In this document: positions 1-5,759 of the stretch, piece after piece
How the letters are laid out: each line of letters begins with the position of its first letter
Numbering within the stretch: position 1 is the stretch's first letter
NCBI GenBank assembly: GCA_027074255.1
Contig: JALTDI010000113.1
Coordinates: 1 to 9,080 of the forward strand
Origin: Desulfurellales bacterium
Lineage (GTDB): Bacteria; Campylobacterota_A; Desulfurellia; Desulfurellales; Hippeaceae
Reading direction: 5' to 3'
DNA length: 9,080 nt
The notes under the pieces: generated by a model
What the model saw: the letters and a program-made list of their open reading frames with translations, nothing else
Database searches by the model: none
What the model was told of the DNA's origin: nothing
Made by a program: the position numbers and the translations under genes

Positions 1-339
1 GGCAATGCTGCCGTATATTGCTATTCTATGCTCTGCAAAGGCCGTATGCTGAGGCAAAATTCCGGAAAACACCAAAAAAGCGGAACATAAATTATTGAAA
101 ACGAGTTTTAATCGAAAGTCTTTTCTGCCGCCGCTTTTTTTTAAAACATCGTTTTCTTTTATAAAAGAAACAGACAGGTTTGAGTACTTTATTGAGAAGG
201 AGAATGAAAAACCATCGGGCAAATTATTTAAGTCCTTGGCAAATACAGCGTCATTTGAAGAAAGAAACAGCATAGCTTTTTCAAAAATATAAAAAAGCAG
301 CGATATGATTAAACGCTTCTGTTTCATTTTAGCACACAT
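1..339 (-). CDS. Unrecognised ORF, 5' part only, possibly exported
   Basis: This minus-strand frame is open for 113 codons from an ATG at 339 to the window edge without a stop. The start is supported by GGGAG (344-348) four bases upstream and by a TATAAT promoter further up. A second in-frame ATG lies four codons later, at 327. The N-terminus has Lys/Arg residues (K6-R9) followed by a hydrophobic stretch (about residues 10-28) and AVFA (31-34), which resembles a signal peptidase site. A polar stretch follows, then a second basic-hydrophobic segment (about residues 72-95) ending at AFA (100-102). I recognise no family. The second segment could instead be the true signal peptide of a protein starting further in, since the residues after it (EHRIAIYGSIA) look like the start of a folded domain. 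That the gene is real is moderately supported; its function is unknown. Confidence 0.5.
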   Translation of the reverse strand, partial: MCAKMKQKRLIISLLFYIFEKAMLFLSSNDAVFAKDLNNLPDGFSFSFSIKYSNLSVSFIKENDVLKKSGGRKDFRLKLVFNNLCSAFLVFSGILPQHTAFAEHRIAIYGSIA

Positions 340-364
340 AGCACTCCCTTTATTATGTTTATTC

Positions 365-393
365 TTGACAATTATACAAAAAAACAATTAAAT
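365..393 (+). promoter_or_regulatory. Probable sigma70-type promoter for the aldehyde dehydrogenase gene
   Basis: A consensus -35 box TTGACA (365-370) is followed after 17 bases by TTAAAT (388-393), which matches the -10 consensus at four of six positions. The start of transcription would be near 400, leaving a short leader of about 18 nt that contains the ribosome binding site. The -10 box is weak, so regulated use is possible. The call rests on motif and spacing only. Confidence 0.5.
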
Positions 394-399
394 ATTCAA
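368..399. repeat. Short repeats across the divergent promoters, possible operator
   Basis: ACAATTA occurs twice on the plus strand (368-374 and 384-390), 16 bases apart. An imperfect palindrome, TTAAATATTCAA (388-399), covers the plus-strand -10 box and the minus-strand -35 box. Such short AT-rich repeats arise easily by chance in this composition. They are noted as a candidate regulator site only because they sit exactly on both promoters. No known regulator motif was recognised. Confidence 0.2.
371..399 (-). promoter_or_regulatory. Probable sigma70-type promoter for the left-edge ORF
   Basis: Read on the minus strand, TTGAAT (399-394) is followed after 17 bases by a perfect TATAAT (376-371). 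The predicted transcription start near 364 gives a leader of about 25 nt before the ATG at 339. The element interleaves with the opposing promoter of the aldehyde dehydrogenase gene. The hexamers and spacing are seen directly; activity is inferred. Confidence 0.55.
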
Positions 400-405
400 T
401 AAAAT

Positions 406-411
406 AGGAGG
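406..411 (+). promoter_or_regulatory. Ribosome binding site of the aldehyde dehydrogenase gene
   Basis: A perfect AGGAGG stands six bases before the ATG at 418. This fixes the start of the aldehyde dehydrogenase and shows strong Shine-Dalgarno use in this genome. Confidence 0.85.
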
Positions 412-417
412 AAAAAT

Positions 418-1779
418 ATGGACGAAATACAAAGATTGATTTTAATGCAGAAAAAATTCTTTAAAAGCGGTAAGACACTTGATTATCATTTTAGGATAAA
501 TTCGTTAAAAAAATTGAAATTATGCATAGATAGATACGAAAAAGAGATAAAAAAAGCACTCTTTAAGGATTTGCACAAACCCGATTTTGAAATATTCGTC
601 AGCGAAACAGGGTTTGTGTTAAAGGAGCTTGACTTTGTGATAAAACATCTTAAAGATTGGACAAAGCCGCAAAAAGTTTCAACCGACTTGGTAAACTTCC
701 CTGCAAAAAGTTATATATACAGACAGCCTTTCGGTGTTACGCTCATAATAAGCCCTTGGAATTATCCTTTTCATTTGAGCATTATGCCTCTTGTAGGAGC
801 TATCGCAGCAGGCAACACAGCTATTATAAAGCCATCTGAGCTGTCAGTGCATACATCATTAATTCTTCATAAAATGTTTGACGAGTGTTTTGATAAATCA
901 TACCTATCAGTTGTAGCCGGGGATATAAATACGGCAGAACAGCTGCTTAACGAGAAGTTTGATAAAATATTCTATACAGGAGGATCAAAAGTCGGAAAGA
1001 TTGTTGCTAAGAAGGCAGCCGAGCATCTTATTCCTTTAACATTAGAGCTTGGCGGGAAATCTCCTGCGGTAGTATTGTCGGATGCGAATCTGAAAGCTGC
1101 GGCAAAAAGGATAGTTTGGGGGAAGTTCTTTAATGCAGGGCAAACCTGTGTTTCGGTGGATTATGCAGCTATAGAAGAATCGATATACAAAAAATTTAAA
1201 AATATTCTGATTGATGAGGTTAAAAAATATTCAACAATGAAGCGCTTCGAAGAAAATTATTCGCACATAATAAATATAAAACACTTTAAAAGACTCGTTT
1301 CTTTAATTGAAAAAAGCAAAACGATATATACAAGGGGGTATTTTGAAGACAAACTTCTTATCTATCCCACACTAATAGAATCCGACAAAGATGATGCAGT
1401 GATGCAGGATGAGATTTTCGGGCCTATTCTGCCGATTTTGAAATTCAAAAACTACATGGAAATTAGGGAATTTATAACATCAAGACCCAGACCTCTATCT
1501 ATGTATCTGTTTTCTCAAAGCAGGAAAATGAAAGACAGGGTTTTAAATGAGATAGCATCCGGCGGCATCACCATAAACGACACACTCGTTCATCTTACAA
1601 GCAGCAATCTACCCTTTGGCGGTATAGGAGAAAGCGGATACGGCTCGTATCACGGCATATATTCTTTCTATGAATTTTCTCAGGCAAGAGCCGTAATGGA
1701 CAGGTCAACATTATTGGATTTTCCGCTTAGGTATCCACCCTATAAAGGCAAGTTACCGCTGGTTAAAAAACTTTTTTAA
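418..1779 (+). CDS. NAD(P)-dependent aldehyde dehydrogenase, class 3 (ALDH3-like)
   Basis: This gene encodes 453 residues, the usual size for the short class 3 aldehyde dehydrogenases that oxidise fatty or aromatic aldehydes to acids. Visible motifs are PWNYP (113-117, with the oxyanion Asn115), the cofactor-loop region FYTGGSKVGK (185-194), LELGGKSP with the general base Glu210, NAGQTC with the nucleophile Cys244, DEIFGP with Glu332, and PFGGIGESGYG (399-409). The C-terminal RYPPY (438-442) is typical of ALDH3 proteins. No transmembrane anchor follows, unlike mammalian fatty aldehyde dehydrogenase, so a cytosolic enzyme is expected. The gene has its own promoter and ribosome binding site, and it faces a beta-oxidation operon with which its stop codon overlaps. 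A long-chain aldehyde substrate is therefore plausible but inferred. Coniferyl or other aromatic aldehydes are alternatives. The catalytic set looks intact. Confidence 0.93.
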   Translation: MDEIQRLILMQKKFFKSGKTLDYHFRINSLKKLKLCIDRYEKEIKKALFKDLHKPDFEIFVSETGFVLKELDFVIKHLKDWTKPQKVSTDLVNFPAKSYIYRQPFGVTLIISPWNYPFHLSIMPLVGAIAAGNTAIIKPSELSVHTSLILHKMFDECFDKSYLSVVAGDINTAEQLLNEKFDKIFYTGGSKVGKIVAKKAAEHLIPLTLELGGKSPAVVLSDANLKAAAKRIVWGKFFNAGQTCVSVDYAAIEESIYKKFKNILIDEVKKYSTMKRFEENYSHIINIKHFKRLVSLIEKSKTIYTRGYFEDKLLIYPTLIESDKDDAVMQDEIFGPILPILKFKNYMEIREFITSRPRPLSMYLFSQSRKMKDRVLNEIASGGITINDTLVHLTSSNLPFGGIGESGYGSYHGIYSFYEFSQARAVMDRSTLLDFPLRYPPYKGKLPLVKKLF

Positions 1780-1783
1780 GCGG
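1756..1783. terminator. AT-rich inverted repeat at the convergent gene ends, possible bidirectional terminator
   Basis: TTAAAAAA (1763-1770), a single C, then TTTTTTAA (1772-1779) form a near-perfect palindrome. Outside it, CCGC (1756-1759) can pair with GCGG (1780-1783) with a three-base bulge. It lies exactly over the two stop codons of the tail-to-tail genes. The stem is mostly A/U, and no clear U-tract follows outside it on either strand, so it is an atypical intrinsic terminator at best. No better candidate was seen between the two genes. Confidence 0.3.
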
Positions 1784-2720
1784 AATTTTGAAAATTTTCT
1801 ATGCGCTCATAAAACTCCTCCAAAAGGCCTATATTTTTAAGCGCATTTTTCAGTAAATCCGGCCTTTCAACGAACGACTTTAAAAACACCAATTCGGATG
1901 CCTTTAAATAGGCTTTAAAAGGGTCATTCAACGTGTCGGTCAATCTTTTTACCATATCGTAAACGGTGCATTCTTCTTTTATACACTCATGGACAAAAGA
2001 TGCTCTTTTAATAATTTTGTCCACATAAAATTTTGTAACCTCATGCGGTGAGTGCACTTCGGAATGACTGGGAAGAATTGTCATATTCGATAAAGTATTT
2101 AGTTTTGAGATGCTCATGCAGTAAGCTGCATAATTATCAAATAAATCCATAGTCTCAGGGTCAATCTCAATTAGCGGTGTCTGAAAAATTCCATTAAGTA
2201 AAAAATCACCCGTTATGGCGTATCTATCATCGACAATATAGGTTAAATCGCTTATGGAGTGCCCGGGAAATGGTATGAATTTAATAATTTCAAGTAACTT
2301 TGACTCTTCGACTGCCTTTACATTATCCGGTATTACCGTCTGTTTCTTAAATGATGAAAAAACATTAATCATTTCTTTAATAACATTATCCGGAAAGCCG
2401 AAAGATAAAAATATCCTCTCATAATGCGGCAATATAATTTTATGAAGTCGGTTTTTTAAGATATCTTTCTTCGGCACAAAGAGCTGCGCGTCTGAGTTAT
2501 CGGATAAAAATTTTAATCCTCCGCAGTGGTCGGCGTGAGAATGTGTTATGAATACATACATAAGTTTATCAAGCTGTATATTCTTACGGAAAAACAGATA
2601 ATTTTCATGTGTCGGCGGACCTGCATCAAAAAGAATAAGTTCACCCCTACGTTCAAAGAGGTAGAGGTGAACAGGTCCGACAGGATAAGGTGTATCTATC
2701 GTGTAGCGTACAAATTTCAT
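1776..2720 (-). CDS. Metallo-beta-lactamase-fold hydrolase
   Basis: This gene encodes 314 residues with a complete metallo-beta-lactamase metal site: THSHADHCGG (59-68, ligands His60, His62, Asp64, His65), FPGHS (His154), TGDF (Asp172) and LPSHSE (His219). The N-terminal half and the middle form the MBL domain. Residues from about 235 onward look helical and resemble the winged-helix-like tail of glyoxalase II/LACTB2-type members. The start is the only reasonable ATG, because an in-frame stop (the fadE stop) lies two codons upstream. There is no Shine-Dalgarno in front of it, so translation probably depends on coupling to fadE. As last gene of a beta-oxidation operon it may act on a thioester or related metabolite, since several MBL proteins are thioesterases. 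RNase or other hydrolase roles cannot be excluded. The fold is certain; the substrate is unknown. Confidence 0.88.
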   Translation of the reverse strand: MKFVRYTIDTPYPVGPVHLYLFERRGELILFDAGPPTHENYLFFRKNIQLDKLMYVFITHSHADHCGGLKFLSDNSDAQLFVPKKDILKNRLHKIILPHYERIFLSFGFPDNVIKEMINVFSSFKKQTVIPDNVKAVEESKLLEIIKFIPFPGHSISDLTYIVDDRYAITGDFLLNGIFQTPLIEIDPETMDLFDNYAAYCMSISKLNTLSNMTILPSHSEVHSPHEVTKFYVDKIIKRASFVHECIKEECTVYDMVKRLTDTLNDPFKAYLKASELVFLKSFVERPDLLKNALKNIGLLEEFYERIENFQNSA

Positions 2721-2726
2721 AGGTTT

Positions 2727-4514
2727 TTAAAACGGATATCTCGCATTTTCTATAACATAATCCGCCAATCCGCGTTTCGCCTGAAGCAATCCGCTTGCAT
2801 CGTATTTTGTGAACCTTCTTATGCCGCTTACGATAGCCATCAAATTGTCGCCTTCCTCCACAAAGTAAGCAGCCTTTTTGGCGGCCTTTGATATATCCTC
2901 ATTGAGGTTAAAGGTTGCTACCTTTACAACATCCTCAACAATTTGTTTTTTTGCGTCACTTAAATTATCATAAACCTTGTCAGCTCTTAGAAGAGTACTT
3001 TCCATTGAAAAAATACCTATGGCCATATCGGCAAGAGAAAATAAAACCTCCTGTTCCTTTTTAATTTTGTCCATATATTTTTGTACCGCAGCACCGGCCA
3101 AAACGAGGAACATCGTTTTAAGGTTTGAGACTAGCGTCTTTTCCTTGATGAACCTTATTGATTCGTCAAGCTCTTCAAATGAAGGCGTCATCATAATATC
3201 AAGCGCCTCTTTTGATTTTTGAACAAGCGGCAGTTCGCCTTTCATTCCTTTTTTAAGAAGCATTCCCGGAACAAGGTATCTGTTTATTTCGTTTGTTCCC
3301 TCAAAAATTCTATTTATTCTCGAATCCCTGTAGTATCTTTCTGCTGGATATTCTTTTATAAATCCGTATCCGCCGTATATCTGAACAACCTCATCCACGA
3401 CCTTATCGAGCATTTCGCTGCAGAATACCTTTGTAATAGAGCATTCAACAGCATAATCTTCAAGGGCTTTGTGGTAAAATTTATAGTATTCCGGATCGTT
3501 TTTATCCACATCTATTGTAGCAACCCTTTCATCGTAAAGGCCGGCAAGTCTATATGCGAGAGATTCGGAGGCATAAATTCCAGACACCATATCGGCTATC
3601 TTTTCTTTAATTGCTCCGAATTTAGTGATAGGAAGGCCGAACTGCTTTCTATCATTGGCATATGCAACAGCATCTTCCATTGCGGCTTTGGCTGCTCCAA
3701 CGGCTGCTGCGCCAAGCACAAACCTTCCCTCATCAAGCACCTGAAATGCTATTTTGTGACCTTCACCGATTTTGCCAAGAAGATTTTCAACAGGTATTTT
3801 TGCATTATCAAACATAATTTGAACCGTCGAAGAACCCCTTATGCCCATCTTGTCTTCTTCTCTTCCTACACTGACACCTTCAAAGTTTTTTTCAACAAGA
3901 AAAGCTACAAATTGTCCGTCTTCTGTCTTTGCAAAAACAGTGTATAGATCGGCTATACTGCCGTTTGTAATAAATTGTTTCGTGCCGTTTAAAATGTAAT
4001 ATTTCTTATCGTCCGACAGTTTAGCTACAGCTCTCATACCGAGAGCATCTGTTCCGGCATCCGGTTCTGTTAAGCAATAGGCCGAAATCCACTCTCCACT
4101 TACAAGTTTAGGCAAATATTTTTCTTTTTGTTCTTTGGTTCCGTAATAGATAAGCGGCAATGTTCCTATTCCGACATGAGCGGCATAGGCAACGGAAAAG
4201 GAGCCCGCAGGTGCTATCTTCTCAACAACACACGCACCTGTTGTAAGACCAAGATCTAATCCGTCATATTCCTCAGGTGCATAAATAGCAAATAAACCCA
4301 GCTCGCCCGCCTGTTTCAAATGGCTAACAAGCAGATCAAAGTTGTGGTTGCTGTTATCCATAGCATCAACATCCGGCATAATTTCGTTTTTTATAAACTG
4401 TTCTGTTGTCTCCATCATCTGTTTCTGTTCGGAAGACAAATCCTCAGGTGTAAAAATTTCGTCTTTTGAAACCTCTCTTATTAGAAATTCTCCGCCCTTT
4501 AACAGTTCACTCAT
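2727..4514 (-). CDS. fadE: Acyl-CoA dehydrogenase, FadE (YusJ/VLCAD-like)
   Basis: This FAD enzyme catalyses the first step of beta-oxidation, acyl-CoA to trans-2-enoyl-CoA, passing electrons to electron-transfer flavoprotein. It is 595 residues long, matching the long FadE/VLCAD-like type, with an added helical C-terminal domain (about residues 425-595) beyond the roughly 380-residue core. Visible motifs are CLTEPDAGTDA (147-157, flavin/substrate binding), KMGIRGS (222-228), RKQFG (289-293), QIYGGYGF (378-385) and RIFEGTNEI (402-410), with the catalytic base Glu405 in the usual position. The start is the ATG at 4514, eight bases after AGGAGG. A TTG six bases earlier lies only two bases from the Shine-Dalgarno and is rejected. 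fadA lies 16 nt upstream, and the MBL gene follows in the same frame after one stop codon. Long-chain preference is inferred from family. Confidence 0.93.
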   Translation of the reverse strand: MSELLKGGEFLIREVSKDEIFTPEDLSSEQKQMMETTEQFIKNEIMPDVDAMDNSNHNFDLLVSHLKQAGELGLFAIYAPEEYDGLDLGLTTGACVVEKIAPAGSFSVAYAAHVGIGTLPLIYYGTKEQKEKYLPKLVSGEWISAYCLTEPDAGTDALGMRAVAKLSDDKKYYILNGTKQFITNGSIADLYTVFAKTEDGQFVAFLVEKNFEGVSVGREEDKMGIRGSSTVQIMFDNAKIPVENLLGKIGEGHKIAFQVLDEGRFVLGAAAVGAAKAAMEDAVAYANDRKQFGLPITKFGAIKEKIADMVSGIYASESLAYRLAGLYDERVATIDVDKNDPEYYKFYHKALEDYAVECSITKVFCSEMLDKVVDEVVQIYGGYGFIKEYPAERYYRDSRINRIFEGTNEINRYLVPGMLLKKGMKGELPLVQKSKEALDIMMTPSFEELDESIRFIKEKTLVSNLKTMFLVLAGAAVQKYMDKIKKEQEVLFSLADMAIGIFSMESTLLRADKVYDNLSDAKKQIVEDVVKVATFNLNEDISKAAKKAAYFVEEGDNLMAIVSGIRRFTKYDASGLLQAKRGLADYVIENARYPF

Positions 4515-4522
4515 TATCAATT

Positions 4523-4528
4523 CCTCCT
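4523..4528 (-). promoter_or_regulatory. Ribosome binding site of fadE
   Basis: AGGAGG on the minus strand stands eight bases before the ATG at 4514 and two bases after the fadA stop codon. It decides the fadE start in favour of this ATG over the TTG at 4520. Confidence 0.85.
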
Positions 4529-4530
4529 AA

Positions 4531-5748
4531 TTATATTAATTCGTATATTCCGGCTGCACCCATGCCGCCGCCGATGCACATGGTTTCAAGTCCGTATTTA
4601 ACATTTCTTCTTTTCATCTCGTTTAAAAGCGTTGCCGTCAGTTTTGCTCCTGTTGCGCCAAGCGGATGACCCAAAGCTATCGCACCGCCGTTAACATTTA
4701 TAATATCTTTGATGTCATTCCATCCAAGATTTTTAATACACGCCAAAGACTGGGAAGCAAAGGCTTCGTTGAGTTCTATTAAACCTATATCATCCATTGT
4801 TATTCCCTCTAACTTTTTAGCCAACTCCATAACCTTGGGCACAGCAGCAATAGGACCCTCACCCATCAAATGCGGCTCAACACCAGCTGCAGTGTAAACT
4901 ACAAATCGCGCTATCGGGTCTATGTTGATTTTTTTCAAATAATCCTCAGATACAACCATAACAGCAGCAGCAGCATCAGTCATTTGAGATGAATTGCCCG
5001 CTGTTACTGTCCCGTCAGCCTTGAATACAGGCTTTAATCTTGCCAAACCTTCAAGTGTTGTATCAGGCCTTGGCCCATCGTCAATATCAACGATTTTTTT
5101 TACTTTTTTTACCTTGTTCTTTTCAATGAAAGTTTTTTCAACTTCAACAGGAATGATTTCGTCTTTGAATTTGCCCTCATTGATAGCACTTACGGCTTTC
5201 ATATTTGAATGATAGGCAAATTCATCCTGTTCCTCTCGGGTTATTTTATGCTTTTTGGCAAGGAATTCTGCGGTTAAACCCATGGGGGTATAAGCTTCTG
5301 GCCAATTATCGATTAGGTATGGGTTTGCAGAGTATTTAATGCCGCCCATAGGAACCATGGTCATTGATTCTGTGCCGCCTGCAATTATACAGTCTGCAAA
5401 ACCAGCCATTATCTTTTCGGATGCTATGGCTATACTCTGTAAACCCGACGAACAAAATCTATTTATTGTCATTCCGGGAACTTGATAGGGCAAGCCGGCT
5501 TTATGAGATGCTATTCTGGCAACATTCATACCCTGTTCTCCCTCCGGGAATGCACATCCTAAAATAACATCATCGATAGCAGCAGGGTCAACACCCGTTT
5601 TATCAACAATACCCTTTATGGCAATAGCAGCCAAATCGTCGGGCCTGAAATCCTTGAATTGACCCTTACCCAGCCTTGCTGCACGCCCTGTCCTGCATCC
5701 CGGTGTTCTTAATGCCGCTATGATATATGCACTTCTAATATTTCTCAT
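4531..5748 (-). CDS. fadA: Acetyl-CoA acyltransferase (3-ketoacyl-CoA thiolase), FadA
   Basis: This thiolase splits 3-ketoacyl-CoA with CoA into acetyl-CoA and a shortened acyl-CoA, the last step of the beta-oxidation cycle. It is 405 residues long, the normal thiolase size. The active-site set is complete: NRFCSSGLQS (96-105) with the nucleophile Cys99, NEAF (327-330), GHPLGATGA (360-368) with His361, and MCIGGG (390-395) with the second Cys391. The N-terminal RTP (14-16) and RPDDLAA (35-41) patterns fit degradative thiolases of the FadA/FadI/YusK group. The position directly between fadN and fadE supports this over biosynthetic acetoacetyl-CoA thiolase. The ATG start lies five bases after AGGAGG, which overlaps the fadN stop codon. 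FadA probably works in a complex with FadN, an inference from the family. Confidence 0.93.
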   Translation of the reverse strand: MRNIRSAYIIAALRTPGCRTGRAARLGKGQFKDFRPDDLAAIAIKGIVDKTGVDPAAIDDVILGCAFPEGEQGMNVARIASHKAGLPYQVPGMTINRFCSSGLQSIAIASEKIMAGFADCIIAGGTESMTMVPMGGIKYSANPYLIDNWPEAYTPMGLTAEFLAKKHKITREEQDEFAYHSNMKAVSAINEGKFKDEIIPVEVEKTFIEKNKVKKVKKIVDIDDGPRPDTTLEGLARLKPVFKADGTVTAGNSSQMTDAAAAVMVVSEDYLKKINIDPIARFVVYTAAGVEPHLMGEGPIAAVPKVMELAKKLEGITMDDIGLIELNEAFASQSLACIKNLGWNDIKDIINVNGGAIALGHPLGATGAKLTATLLNEMKRRNVKYGLETMCIGGGMGAAGIYELI

Positions 5749-5753
5749 TACTT

Positions 5754-5759
5754 CCTCCT
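5754..5759 (-). promoter_or_regulatory. Ribosome binding site of fadA, overlapping the fadN stop
   Basis: On the minus strand the sequence TAGGAGG contains both the TAG stop of fadN (5760-5758) and the AGGAGG (5759-5754) of fadA, five bases before the fadA ATG. Ribosomes ending fadN therefore stop on the next gene's binding site, which favours translational coupling. Confidence 0.85.

Noticed and set aside
95..292. Plus-strand ORF of 65 codons near the left edge
   Set aside because: The opposite strand carries a longer open frame (1-339) with a Shine-Dalgarno and promoter. I saw no ribosome binding site in front of this ORF, and its Lys/Phe-rich product looks like a reverse shadow.
2526..2891. 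Plus-strand ORF of 121 codons spanning the fadE/MBL junction
   Set aside because: It is antisense to two well-supported genes, has no recognisable motif and no promoter or ribosome binding site of its own.
3219..3947. Long plus-strand ORF (242 codons, TTG start) antisense to fadE
   Set aside because: It lies wholly within fadE, whose protein is clearly conserved in motifs. The antisense product is rich in Phe, Cys and Ser with no recognisable domain, and there is no Shine-Dalgarno at the TTG. It is a shadow frame.
4515..4520. TTG at 4520 as the fadE start (two extra residues)
   Set aside because: It is only two bases from the AGGAGG, while the ATG at 4514 is at an ideal eight bases.
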